From positions 1 through 64,000 of the forward strand of contig CALCYI010000073.1 of assembly GCA_937907605.1 (NCBI GenBank): a stretch of 64,000 nt of DNA. The letters run 5' to 3'. The position numbers were made by a program, and so were the translations under genes. Positions 24,703 to 33,364 of the stretch are shown here, in pieces (position 1 is the first letter of the stretch; every line of letters starts with the position of its first letter). The DNA is from an uncultured Clostridia bacterium. Lineage in GTDB: Bacteria > Bacillota > Clostridia > Oscillospirales > Acutalibacteraceae. A model generated the notes under the pieces. That model had not been told where the DNA came from and did not search any database. It saw only the letters and a list, made by a program, of their open reading frames with translations.

Positions 24703-25470
24703 TCACTTTATTCCTATTTCATCAAGGGCTTTCTGAGCACCTTGTAAAACGACCGAATTTTCGGATAAATCAAATACGCTCATACCGTTCATATCGTTGA
24801 GCACCATTTCCCTATCATCGGGGATACAGGAAAGCAGCTTCAAACCTCCCGTATCAAGCGCATTCACCATTGACATATCGGGCATACGGTTAACTATCAG
24901 CCCCGCTTTATCGAACATAACGAGCTCGTCAGCCACCTTATATATCGTCTGTACTACCTGAAGTCCCTTACGGCTTGCGTCGGAAACTAAAATAAGATGG
25001 GTAACCTTTTCCATTACTCTACGGTTAACCTGCTCGATACCTGCTTCACCGTCGATAACAACGTAATCGAAGCTGTCGGCAATCATTGCGACAATTTCTT
25101 TTAGGTAAGCGTTAACCTTGCAGTAGCAGCCCGCGCTTTCGGGACGTCCGATAGCAAGGAAGGACACGTTATCCGTCTCCACGAGCGCGTCAAACATCTG
25201 ATATTTCGCTTCGCCGAGCAGCTCGATAGCCGCATTTGTACTGCCCTCCTCAACGGTATGAACGAAGGACTTTCTTATATCGTCCACCGTGAGCGAAACC
25301 TCCACGCCGAGAGCCGTAGCAAGTCCTACCGCCGGGTCCGCGTCAATAGCGAGTATTTTTTTATCGGGGTGCGCCTCTGCCAGCAGTCTCACAATCAAGG
25401 CGGAAAGCGAGGTTTTCCCAACGCCCCCCTTGCCGACGAGGGCAATAATCGTTGTTTTCTTTTCTTCCAT
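24703..25470 (-). CDS. cooC: CooC-like nickel-insertion ATPase
   Basis: The 255-residue SIMIBI-class ATPase has a deviant Walker A VGKGGVGKTSLSALIV (residues 12-27), IDADPAVGLA (switch I, near 43) and VIDGEAGIEQVNRR, the MinD/CooC pattern. CooC loads nickel into CO dehydrogenase. No CO dehydrogenase gene occurs in the window, so here it may serve a distant enzyme or the AcsB-like product. CooT lies 4 bases upstream. Confidence 0.85.
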   Translation of the reverse strand: MEEKKTTIIALVGKGGVGKTSLSALIVRLLAEAHPDKKILAIDADPAVGLATALGVEVSLTVDDIRKSFVHTVEEGSTNAAIELLGEAKYQMFDALVETDNVSFLAIGRPESAGCYCKVNAYLKEIVAMIADSFDYVVIDGEAGIEQVNRRVMEKVTHLILVSDASRKGLQVVQTIYKVADELVMFDKAGLIVNRMPDMSMVNALDTGGLKLLSCIPDDREMVLNDMNGMSVFDLSENSVVLQGAQKALDEIGIK

Positions 25471-25474
25471 ATTC

Positions 25475-25663
25475 TCACACCGTTTTTATAATTACGTAAC
25501 CGTCGGTCAGGCTTGCCCTGAGCAGTGTGCCGTCAACGGTATATCGGCGTCCCATTAAATCGGTTAATATAACCTGTTTTTCCGCGCACTCAACTACCAT
25601 TACATTATTCATAATTGCGTTTGCTTCGGATATTTCATTCTTATATGCCGTGGATAAACACAT
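25475..25663 (-). CDS. cooT: CooT family nickel-binding protein
   Basis: The 62-residue protein begins MCLSTAYK with the conserved Cys2 and has VILTDLMGRRYTVDG and a final DGYVII, the pattern of CooT, a small nickel chaperone for CO dehydrogenase maturation that binds Ni(II) through Cys2. It sits in one operon with the His-rich protein and the CooC-like ATPase. Confidence 0.88.
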   Translation of the reverse strand: MCLSTAYKNEISEANAIMNNVMVVECAEKQVILTDLMGRRYTVDGTLLRASLTDGYVIIKTV

Positions 25664-25671
25664 AGCTCCCC

Positions 25672-25902
25672 CTATTTTATCAGCCTCAGGGCTTCTTCTA
25701 AATGCTGATTGCCCTTTTTATATTCCTCAACAGCCCGTATCAGACTTGCACAGGCTTCTTCATTTTCAGCGTAGATATACTCCTCAAGCTGTAGCAGCTC
25801 CTCGGTATGAGAAGCATTGTGCTTCACCATATATTCAAGAAGCGCAAGCATTTCTTCCCTGTCCGTGATTTTGTTTTCGTGCGTATGATGATGTTCGTTC
25901 AT
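25672..25902 (-). CDS. Small His-rich helical protein
   Basis: The 76-residue protein starts MNEHHHTHENK, a likely metal-binding tail, followed by two or three helices (LALLEYMVKHNASHTEELLQ). I chose the ATG at 25902, with GAGG 8 bases upstream; the longer form would add an implausible Ile run. First gene of the CooT/CooC cluster; probably a nickel-handling accessory. Confidence 0.72.
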   Translation of the reverse strand: MNEHHHTHENKITDREEMLALLEYMVKHNASHTEELLQLEEYIYAENEEACASLIRAVEEYKKGNQHLEEALRLIK

Positions 25903-25993
25903 CCTGTGTTCCTCATAGATAATAATTATTATGTTTATTGTATCATCTTTCGACAATATATTCAATATAATAAAAAATTTTATCTTATAATAT

Positions 25994-26021
25994 ATAAAAA
26001 GGCCGGCGGGATACCGCCGGC
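25994..26021 (-). terminator. Terminator of the nucleoside salvage block
   Basis: On the minus strand GCCGGCGG-TATC-CCGCCGGC is followed by CTTTTTATA. It separates the lipoprotein gene from the CooT cluster. Confidence 0.88.
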
Positions 26022-26032
26022 ATATTTTCGTT

Positions 26033-26455
26033 TTATTCAGCTTCTTTTTCGGTTATTTTTACATTTAGCGACTCATCAACCGTTATCGTATAGTAGTAAT
26101 CCTCGGGCTGAATAATCGGAGAGCGGGCTTCGATTTTCAAGGAGGTTGTACCGCTCTTAAGTCCCGTAAAGGTGAATATTACATTATATGCGGCGCCGTC
26201 AATCACCTCGTGCTTCTGTTTTCCGTAATCGCGCTTTGAGGTATAGCTCACTATGCCCTCGTCCTCTAATATAGCGGTATATGCATACCCTCCGCCGTCA
26301 AAGGAATTGAAGGACAGAACAGGATGCTTTTCAAGGTCAACATTGTCAGTTCCATTTTGCGAAGAGCAGCCGAAAAAGCTAAACATAATTATCACCCCAA
26401 GCATTAGCGCTGACACAAAGCCGGCAGCTTTTTTCTTACTTAATAATTTCATCAT
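26033..26455 (-). CDS. Small lipoprotein, unknown
   Basis: The 140-residue protein has a signal sequence with lipobox FSFFGC and a beta-rich domain (YNVIFTFTGLKSGTTSLKIE) resembling protease-inhibitor-like or Ig-like folds; no family is certain. Its start overlaps the end of the HAD gene (frame ATGATGAAA within GATAATGATGAAAT). Anchored outside the membrane; role unknown. Confidence 0.72.
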   Translation of the reverse strand: MMKLLSKKKAAGFVSALMLGVIIMFSFFGCSSQNGTDNVDLEKHPVLSFNSFDGGGYAYTAILEDEGIVSYTSKRDYGKQKHEVIDGAAYNVIFTFTGLKSGTTSLKIEARSPIIQPEDYYYTITVDESLNVKITEKEAE

Positions 26456-27170
26456 TATCAATCCTTCTGAGCACCTCGCCGAGCTCAGCGATACTGTGCG
26501 CTTGATAATCGGGCTGATTTTTCCACGCTCTCGGGTTACTGCCCGAATACGAGACGGCTACGGAAAAAATACGGATTTTCGCATTGTATTTTTCCGCATA
26601 GTAACGGCGGATATTCCTTACAAAAAGGACGTCCTCCTCATGATCGCCGATATATACTATGGTATCCTCAAACGGCTTGATACCGAGCATTTCGGCGCAT
26701 TTAAGAAACGGCACGGGAGAGGGCTTCGGCGAGAACTGTGGCACGTCGGTATAGCCGCAGACATACCCCGCGCAGCCGTCGAGTCCGTTCAAACTGAACG
26801 CCTTTAGTATCTCCTCGCCGCTGTTCTGGGATACAATCCCCTGCTTTCTATCCTTATACCTTTTAAGCAGTTCGCCCACGCCGTCATAAAGCGGAGCAAT
26901 AAGCGTGCTCTCGCGCTGGCAGGGCTCCCAGAGGCGCCCCGCAAGCTCGGTTTCCTCAGATGTCATACCGTAACATTCGGTATACAGCCTGCGCCAGTCC
27001 TCATATGCCGTAACGGCTTTGAAAAACGTATCCACCGACTCAAGCGCGGCGGGTAGCTCCTTATGCAGCCTCGGTACGCCCTTTTTAAGCACGTCGAGGG
27101 TTACGGAATAGTTTTTTTCATAGGAGTCGGCAAGCGTGCCGTCATAGTCCCACAAAACAGCGTCAAGCAT
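26436..27170 (-). CDS. HAD family hydrolase
   Basis: The 244-residue protein has HAD motif I WDYDGTLADS (residues 6-15), motif II around GIVSQNSG, and motif IV YIGDHEEDVLF near residue 175. It lacks an obvious substrate signature but follows udk and tdk, so a nucleotidase/phosphatase role in nucleoside salvage is plausible. The ATG at 27170 overlaps the end of tdk by 8 bases and starts MLDAVLWDYDG; the longer frame has no conserved content. Confidence 0.85.
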   Translation of the reverse strand: MLDAVLWDYDGTLADSYEKNYSVTLDVLKKGVPRLHKELPAALESVDTFFKAVTAYEDWRRLYTECYGMTSEETELAGRLWEPCQRESTLIAPLYDGVGELLKRYKDRKQGIVSQNSGEEILKAFSLNGLDGCAGYVCGYTDVPQFSPKPSPVPFLKCAEMLGIKPFEDTIVYIGDHEEDVLFVRNIRRYYAEKYNAKIRIFSVAVSYSGSNPRAWKNQPDYQAHSIAELGEVLRRIDNDEIIK

Positions 27171-27744
27171 TATTCTGTCTCCGAATCCTCTCAGCCCAGC
27201 ATTTATGGCAAAGGGCGACGTAGCTTTCGTTACCGCCGAGGAACACCTGCTCGCCATGGGTAATAATTTTACCGTCGGCGTCGATACGGGCGTTTACAAT
27301 CGCCTTTGAACCGCAGGAGCATATCGTCTTAATCTCCGTAATGGAATCCGCAACCTCAAAGAGCCTTGCGCTGCCAGGGAAAAGATGAGTAAGAAAGTCA
27401 GTACGAAGCCCGAAGCAGAGCACGGGAATATCCTGAAAATTCACTATTTCCCTGAGCTGGTCGATATGCTCAGCCGTGAAGAACTGGCACTCGTCGGAAA
27501 TGATAACGTCAATCCCCTCCTGCTCCTTTAGGAGCTCGCATATATCGTCCTCGGGCGAAATTACGTAAGCATCAGCCTCAAGCCCTATGCGCGAGCGGAT
27601 ATGCGTTTTGCCGTCGCGGTCGTCGGTGGAGGGCTTAATCAGCCACACCTTCATTCCGCGCTCCTCATAATTGAATTTTGTAATAAGGGCGTTAGCGGTT
27701 TTTGAGCTGCCCATCGCACCGTATTTGAAATACAGCTTTGCCAT
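27163..27744 (-). CDS. tdk: Thymidine kinase
   Basis: The 193-residue protein has the P-loop YGAMGSSKTANAL (residues 8-20), VIISDECQFF (Asp-Glu pair, ~83), FGLRTDFLTHLFPGS (lasso region precursor) and a zinc ribbon CSCGSKA ... CHKCW. It phosphorylates thymidine with ATP in pyrimidine salvage. It overlaps udk by one base and the HAD gene by 8. Confidence 0.95.
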   Translation of the reverse strand: MAKLYFKYGAMGSSKTANALITKFNYEERGMKVWLIKPSTDDRDGKTHIRSRIGLEADAYVISPEDDICELLKEQEGIDVIISDECQFFTAEHIDQLREIVNFQDIPVLCFGLRTDFLTHLFPGSARLFEVADSITEIKTICSCGSKAIVNARIDADGKIITHGEQVFLGGNESYVALCHKCWAERIRRQNNA

Positions 27745-28370
27745 TACTGTTCAACTCCGTTGATGAAATTAGCGATTTTATGATAAAGCAAATCGAGCGC
27801 TACCGTATTTTCGCCGCCGTGAAGAATAACAATATCCGCGTTCTTCTTCGACGGCTCTACGTACATCTCATGCATCGGCTTAACCGTGGTGATATACTGA
27901 TTCACAATGCTGTCAAACGACCTTGCCCTTTGCTGCATATCGCGCTTGATTCTGCGGATTATGCGTATATCCGCGTCGGAGTCAACGTACACCTTTATAT
28001 CAAACAAATCGCAGAGCTGTTTCTCCTCAAGCACGAGTATTCCCTCGACCACTATTACCTTAGTAGGCAGGATTTCCTGCGTTTCGGGGCGGCGGTTATG
28101 AATAGAAAAATCGTAAACGGGCGCGACCGCTTTTTTGCCCTGCTTGAGCAGGGCAATGTCGCGGATAAGAATGTCCGTATCATATGCAAACGGCGCGTCG
28201 TAATTAAGCTTTGCGCGCTCGTCGTACGTCATATCGTCGTGCGCCTTATAGTAATAATCGTGGAGTACTACGGTTACGTCGTCGCCGAAGCGGTTTTTAA
28301 TATTTTCGGTAAGCGTGGATTTGCCGCTGCCGCTGCCGCCGGCAATTCCGATAACAAGATTTTTCTCCAT
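27744..28370 (-). CDS. udk: Uridine kinase
   Basis: The 208-residue protein has GIAGGSGSGKSTLTENI (P-loop, 8-24), LHDYYYKAHDDM and YDAPFAYDTDILIRDI, diagnostic of uridine/cytidine kinase. It phosphorylates nucleosides imported by the ABC transporter encoded just upstream. Confidence 0.95.
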   Translation of the reverse strand: MEKNLVIGIAGGSGSGKSTLTENIKNRFGDDVTVVLHDYYYKAHDDMTYDERAKLNYDAPFAYDTDILIRDIALLKQGKKAVAPVYDFSIHNRRPETQEILPTKVIVVEGILVLEEKQLCDLFDIKVYVDSDADIRIIRRIKRDMQQRARSFDSIVNQYITTVKPMHEMYVEPSKKNADIVILHGGENTVALDLLYHKIANFINGVEQ

Positions 28371-28379
28371 AGCAGCCTC

Positions 28380-29321
28380 TTATCTCATTGATTTATCGTA
28401 CGGAATACCCTCAGCCTTAGGCGCTCTTGACTTCTTGGAGGTGAAGGCAAGCACCAGAAGCGAGATAATGTACGGCATCATATTGTATACGGCGCTCGGA
28501 ATATTGAGCGACAGAAGCCAGCCGAAGCCGAAGTATACGTTCGAAAGCGCGCGGAAAAAGCCGAAGAGCAGCGCGGCAAGCGCAATTCTCGTGGGCTTCC
28601 ACTGGCCGAAAATCATTACGGCAAGTGAAAGGAAGCCGAAGCCTGCTACGCCGTTTTCAAATTTCCATTCGGATACGCCCGCTAAGATATAGCATATACC
28701 GCCGAGACCGCCGAGCACGCCCGAAATCATTACGCCCGCCCAGCGCATTTTATATACGCTGATACCGACTGAGTTAGCGGCTTGCGGATGCTCGCCGCAC
28801 GCCATCATACGAAGTCCGAACTTCGTCTTATAAAGCACGAACCACGCGATAACGAGTATCACTATCGTAATAAGCATAAACCAGTTGAACTCAAAGCCGT
28901 GAATTTTTACGATAAACGCTTTTTTTGGCTCAACGTAGTTAATCGTTGAGGATACGTCGTCGGGATTCTTTGCGGTATTAATCGCCTTAACGATAACCGT
29001 CGCCGCCGCAGTACCGAGCATATTGAGCGCGGTACCTACAATCGTCTGGTCAGCCTTAAGGTTAATACACGCCACCGCGAGCAGCGTTGAATAAACGAGA
29101 CCGAACAGTATTGCGCCGAGCAGAGTTAAAAGCACGATTACAAAGGCGGGAAGTCCGCTCGGAAGATACATCATAGTCAGCGCGCCGCCGAGCGCACCGA
29201 TAACCATAATACCCTCAAGACCGAGGTTGATAACGCCCGAATGCTCAGAATAGCAGCCGCCGAGCGCAACGAGGGTGAGAACCGAGGCAAATATCAAGGT
29301 ATACTGTAATGCTAAAATCAT
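28380..29321 (-). CDS. Nucleoside ABC transporter permease (NupQ/YufQ type)
   Basis: The 313-residue integral membrane protein has about nine spans and HSGVINLGLEGIMVIGALGG near the N-terminus, the conserved start of BMP-family permeases; GLGGICYILAG and FGFLSLAVMIFG are also typical. It pairs with the larger permease, overlapping it by 4 bases, to form the channel for nucleosides. Confidence 0.92.
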   Translation of the reverse strand: MILALQYTLIFASVLTLVALGGCYSEHSGVINLGLEGIMVIGALGGALTMMYLPSGLPAFVIVLLTLLGAILFGLVYSTLLAVACINLKADQTIVGTALNMLGTAAATVIVKAINTAKNPDDVSSTINYVEPKKAFIVKIHGFEFNWFMLITIVILVIAWFVLYKTKFGLRMMACGEHPQAANSVGISVYKMRWAGVMISGVLGGLGGICYILAGVSEWKFENGVAGFGFLSLAVMIFGQWKPTRIALAALLFGFFRALSNVYFGFGWLLSLNIPSAVYNMMPYIISLLVLAFTSKKSRAPKAEGIPYDKSMR

Positions 29322-30448
29322 TTGTCCTCACCGCCTTTCTTCACAACAACCTTGTCCCTGACGTCCGTTCTGTCGTTCTTCGCAAGGCGGAGGTTAATCG
29401 CATACTTAATAAAGAATACGAAGCCGCAGAGATAAATAATAAGCGAGGCAATCAGATCGGAAATCTGAGAGCAGTACATAGTCTTATCAACGTATGCGCC
29501 GCCCGAGGTGATATGCTGAATGAAATATGAAGCGAAGATACTGCCTATCGGGTCAAGTCCGCCGAGGAAGGCTGCGGCTATGCCGTTAAAGCCCATACCG
29601 GGAACGGAGGAAATTGTTACCTGCCACTGCTCATAATCCGTGAGATAGAGCAGCGCTCCGCCCATACCTGCGAGCGCGCCGCCTATGGTAAGGGTGAGGA
29701 TAATATTCCTTTTTTCAGCCATGCCGCAGTACTTAGCTGCATTCTTATTAAAACCCGTTGCTTTAAGCTCGTAGCCGAGCTTCGTCTTATCAAGCAGAAC
29801 TTTAATAATAATAACTACAATTATTGAAAGCGGGATACCGATTGATACGTACGGGTTGCCCGCGAACACCTTGTCCAGTCCGACTGCGGGAAGGATAGCC
29901 TTCGGGTTGGCGGAGGAAAGGTGGAGAGTATAAGGGCTCGTGGTTTCCTTTACCTTAGCGAGAATCATATTCGTAAGGTAAAGCCCTATCCAGTTGAGCA
30001 TAATTCCCGAGATAACCTCGTTAACGTTGAAATACGCCTTTAAAAGACCTACTATCGTGCCGAGAAGCGCGGCTGCAACGATTGCAAAGAGCAGACAGAG
30101 CGGCCAGCTCCAGCCCCATGCAAGCGCGGCGTAAAGGCTTGCGCAGGCGCCCGCAACGTACTGACCCGCAACGCCGATATTAAAGAGTCCTACCTTATAG
30201 CAGAACAGCACGGACAGCGAGCACATCAAAAGCGGCGCGGTTTTAACGATAGTATTGCCTAAGTTTTTAATCTGGAGCGTTGACTTTGAATAATTCATAA
30301 AATTCTTCATTACGTCAATAATCGCCTGAAAGGCGCCGCTCGGATTAATGAAAAGTAAAACTATGTAGCCGATGAAAAGTCCGAGTACAATACACAGAAG
30401 CGACGCAAAAAGCGACTGCACGGCGTCATTTTTTAATAATTTTTTCAT
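29318..30448 (-). CDS. Nucleoside ABC transporter permease (NupP/YufP type)
   Basis: The 376-residue membrane protein has LFNIGVAGQYVAGACASL, the EAA-like GMAEKRNIILTL and GMGFNGIAAAFLGGLDPIG, characteristic of the first permease of nucleoside (BMP-type) transporters. About nine to ten spans; overlaps both neighbours by 4 bases (ATGA). Confidence 0.92.
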   Translation of the reverse strand: MKKLLKNDAVQSLFASLLCIVLGLFIGYIVLLFINPSGAFQAIIDVMKNFMNYSKSTLQIKNLGNTIVKTAPLLMCSLSVLFCYKVGLFNIGVAGQYVAGACASLYAALAWGWSWPLCLLFAIVAAALLGTIVGLLKAYFNVNEVISGIMLNWIGLYLTNMILAKVKETTSPYTLHLSSANPKAILPAVGLDKVFAGNPYVSIGIPLSIIVVIIIKVLLDKTKLGYELKATGFNKNAAKYCGMAEKRNIILTLTIGGALAGMGGALLYLTDYEQWQVTISSVPGMGFNGIAAAFLGGLDPIGSIFASYFIQHITSGGAYVDKTMYCSQISDLIASLIIYLCGFVFFIKYAINLRLAKNDRTDVRDKVVVKKGGEDK

Positions 30449-31983
30449 ACGTGCACCTCACTTCTCTTTGCGCCTGCCATATAAAGACCGAGCTCCTCAA
30501 CGGTTGTTTTCTTCGGGTCAAGCTCCCCGACGATTTCGCCCTCGTACATTACGAGGATTCTGTCGGATACGTCCATAACCTCATCGAGCTCAAGCGAAAT
30601 CAGAAGTACTGCCTTGCCCTCGTCGCGCTGACGGACAAGCTGCTTGTGTACCATTTCGATAGCGCCGACATCAAGACCTCTCGTGGGCTGAACGGCTACT
30701 AAAAGCTCGGGGTTCTTGTCAACCTCTCGCGCGATAATCGCCTTCTGCTGATTACCGCCCGACATTTTTCTTGCGATAGATACGGCGCCCTCGCCGCTTC
30801 TAACGTCGAATTCTTCAATAAGCCTGTTGGCATATTCTCTGATATTTTTACGCTTTAAGAAGCCCGCTTTATTAGTAAACTGAGGCTCAAAATAGCGCTG
30901 GAGCACAAGGTTGTCCTCCAAGGTATAATCAAGTACGAGCCCGTGCTTATGCCTGTCCTCAGGGATATGGCTCATACCGCCCGTATTTCTTTTTCTTATA
31001 GAGTTATGGGATATCTCCTGCGAGAACATCTTAATACTTCCCGACTTAATCGGCTCAAGTCCCGTAATACCGTGGACGAGCTCCGTCTGACCGTTGCCGT
31101 CGATACCCGCAATACATACGATTTCGCCGTGGCGCACGTCAAAGGATACGTCCTTTACGACCTCCTTCTTGTGCAGTTTGGAAATCATGGTCATATTCCT
31201 TACGGAGAGAACTACGTCCGTCGGCTCAGCCTCGTCCTTTTCAACGTGGAAGTTAACGTCCCTGCCCACCATAAGTGAGGAAAGCTCCTCAACGGTGGTA
31301 TCCTTAACGTCAACCGTGCCTACGTACTTACCCTTACGCAGTACGGTACAGCGGTCTGCAACCTGCATAATCTCGTTGAGCTTATGCGAGATAAAGAGGA
31401 TTGACTTGCCCTCCTTGGCAAGATTCTTCATAATCTCCATCAGCTCTGAAATCTCCTGCGGAGTGAGCACGGCGGTAGGCTCGTCGAAGATTAGTATTTC
31501 ATTTTCGCGGTAAAGCATCTTGAGAATTTCGGTACGCTGCTGCATACCTACGGTGATATCCTCAATGATTGCGTCACAGTCAACCTTAAGCCCGTAGCGC
31601 TCGGAAAGCTCGTTTACCTTTTTCCTGGCGGAAGCCTTCTGGAGCACGCCCGCGTTATTAGGCTCAACGCCCAGTATGATGTTATCCAGAACGGAGAAGC
31701 ACTCTACAAGCTTAAAATGCTGGTGCACCATGCCGATACCGTAACGGTTAGCGTCATTGGGGTCGTTAATCTCAACCTTTTCGCCGTCCTTAAGGATTTC
31801 GCCCTCTTCCTGCTTATATAAACCGAAAAGAACTGACATAAGGGTTGATTTACCTGCGCCGTTTTCGCCGAGAAGTGCGTGGATTTCACCTTTTTTAAGG
31901 CGTAGCGTAATATTATCGTTTGCGATAATACCCGGGAATCTTTTGGTGATGTTCAGCATTTCTATTGCATATTCGCTTGCCAA
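30445..31983 (-). CDS. Nucleoside ABC transporter ATP-binding protein (NupO/YufO type)
   Basis: The 512-residue protein has two ABC domains: Walker A LLGENGAGKSTLMSVLFG (~36), Q-loop GMVHQHFKLVECFSV, signature-like VGMQQRTEILK, Walker B LIFDEPTAVLTP; the second half has GIDGNGQTELV and MSGGNQQKAIIARE. This fused double layout is normal for BMP-type nucleoside importers. The start appears to be TTG with AAGGA upstream. It is separated from the binding protein gene by two hairpins, giving less transporter than binding protein. Confidence 0.92.
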   Translation of the reverse strand: MASEYAIEMLNITKRFPGIIANDNITLRLKKGEIHALLGENGAGKSTLMSVLFGLYKQEEGEILKDGEKVEINDPNDANRYGIGMVHQHFKLVECFSVLDNIILGVEPNNAGVLQKASARKKVNELSERYGLKVDCDAIIEDITVGMQQRTEILKMLYRENEILIFDEPTAVLTPQEISELMEIMKNLAKEGKSILFISHKLNEIMQVADRCTVLRKGKYVGTVDVKDTTVEELSSLMVGRDVNFHVEKDEAEPTDVVLSVRNMTMISKLHKKEVVKDVSFDVRHGEIVCIAGIDGNGQTELVHGITGLEPIKSGSIKMFSQEISHNSIRKRNTGGMSHIPEDRHKHGLVLDYTLEDNLVLQRYFEPQFTNKAGFLKRKNIREYANRLIEEFDVRSGEGAVSIARKMSGGNQQKAIIAREVDKNPELLVAVQPTRGLDVGAIEMVHKQLVRQRDEGKAVLLISLELDEVMDVSDRILVMYEGEIVGELDPKKTTVEELGLYMAGAKRSEVHV

Positions 31984-32004
31984 ATTTCACACATCCTTAC
32001 TTAT

Positions 32005-32065
32005 CAGGAATATTAAGTATTCCTGCGTTTTAAAAAACCTGCCAAGAGTATAAACTTTTGGCAGG
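32005..32065 (-). terminator. Two hairpins between binding protein and ABC genes
   Basis: On the minus strand CCTGCCAA...TTGGCAGG (plus 32038-32065) is followed by TTTTTTA, then CAGGAATA/TATTCCTG (32005-32025) forms a second stem. Likely partial termination after the binding-protein gene, or an mRNA-stabilising 3' structure. Confidence 0.75.
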
Positions 32066-32100
32066 CTTTTACATTTAATTGATAAGCTCTTTAACTTTAA

Positions 32101-33258
32101 TTATTTGAGGTTACCAAGGTCGTCAACCTTAATGTTCTTGCCGAAGTCAGCAGCGGAAGCTGTGATGTCGTCAGAAACGGTAATCTTGCCGCTGTACATA
32201 TCAGCTACAAGAGCCTTGTAATCGTCAGCAGAGAACTTGTCGTTGAACTGTGTTGAAGCTTCGGGAAGCTGTACATAGTTCTCCTCAGGATTCCCGGAAA
32301 CGAGACCAAGAGCCTCAACCTTTCCGCCATAATCAGCGAACTTGTCCTCAGAAATAGCGGTGAGTAATGTCTTAACGGTAGGAGCAAGACCCTTCATAGC
32401 AGAGGTAACTGTCATACCCTCGCCGTAGGTGCCGTCGATGATACCGGCCTGGTCAACGTCAACGCCGATAACCTTGCCGTTTACCTTAGCAGCAGCCTCA
32501 GCAGCAGATGTGAAGATACCGCCGCCGCATGCGAATACAACCTCAGTGCCGTCCTTGTACCACGTATCCATAGCAGCCGTGATATCAGCGTCACCGTAGA
32601 ACTGGTTGCCGTATGCATATTTAACGGAAACGTCAGCGCCTGCCTCAGCAGCAGCTGCGTCAGCGCCCTGTAAGAAGCCGTAGCCGTAACGGATAACAGC
32701 GGGAACTGCCATACCGCCGAGGAAGCCGAGCTTGGAATAGCCGAGCTTAACAGCAGCATAACCTGCCATATAGCCGCAGAGCTCTTCCTTGTAAACTGCG
32801 CTGTAAAGGTTTGCGGGGATCTCGGTAAGACCTGCTTCAGTAAGGTCGTATTCAGATACGTCAAGCGCAACAAATTTTACGTCAGCGTAGTTAGGCGCAG
32901 TGCTGGCAATAGCCTTTGCGAACGCATAACCGGGCATAACGATTACGTTGAAGCCCTCGTCGATAGCGGATTCGATCATCGCTACACGGTCCTCGTCAGA
33001 GTCTGATGCGGGCTTGTAATACTTGAAGTTTACGCTGTTAGCGTCGCAGAACTCTTTACAAGCTTCGTATGTGGTCTGGTTGAAGGACTGGTCAGTAATG
33101 TCGCCGTAGTCGGTAATCATTGCAACTGAATAGTCAACCTTTGCCGGTGTTGCATCGGGAGCAGCCGATGTGTCACCCTCGGTTTTTCCGCCCTTAGCAC
33201 AAGCTGCAAGTGAAATTGCAAGAACTAATGCAAGAACTAAAGCAATAATTTTTTTCAT
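32101..33258 (-). CDS. BMP family nucleoside-binding lipoprotein
   Basis: The 385-residue lipoprotein has a signal peptide with lipobox SLAAC, then the BMP fold: VAMITDYGDITDQSFNQTTYEA, NVIVMPGYAFA and KLGFLGGMAVPAVIRYGYGF. It captures nucleosides outside the cell for the ABC transporter. GGAGG lies 8 bases before the ATG at 33258. It has its own promoter as well as read-through from deoB. Confidence 0.94.
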   Translation of the reverse strand: MKKIIALVLALVLAISLAACAKGGKTEGDTSAAPDATPAKVDYSVAMITDYGDITDQSFNQTTYEACKEFCDANSVNFKYYKPASDSDEDRVAMIESAIDEGFNVIVMPGYAFAKAIASTAPNYADVKFVALDVSEYDLTEAGLTEIPANLYSAVYKEELCGYMAGYAAVKLGYSKLGFLGGMAVPAVIRYGYGFLQGADAAAAEAGADVSVKYAYGNQFYGDADITAAMDTWYKDGTEVVFACGGGIFTSAAEAAAKVNGKVIGVDVDQAGIIDGTYGEGMTVTSAMKGLAPTVKTLLTAISEDKFADYGGKVEALGLVSGNPEENYVQLPEASTQFNDKFSADDYKALVADMYSGKITVSDDITASAADFGKNIKVDDLGNLK

Positions 33259-33300
33259 TTGAAATTCCTCCAAAAAATTTTTCAGCATTGCTGTAAGATA

Positions 33301-33329
33301 ATAATAACAAATTTAGTCTAATTATTCAA
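33301..33329 (-). promoter_or_regulatory. Internal promoter for the binding protein gene
   Basis: Minus-strand TTGAAT (33324-33329) and TATTAT (33301-33306), 17 bases apart, about 40 bases before the start. Confidence 0.6.
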
Positions 33330-33364
33330 TATAATTTAAATTCTTTTAACTGAAATGTAACAAT

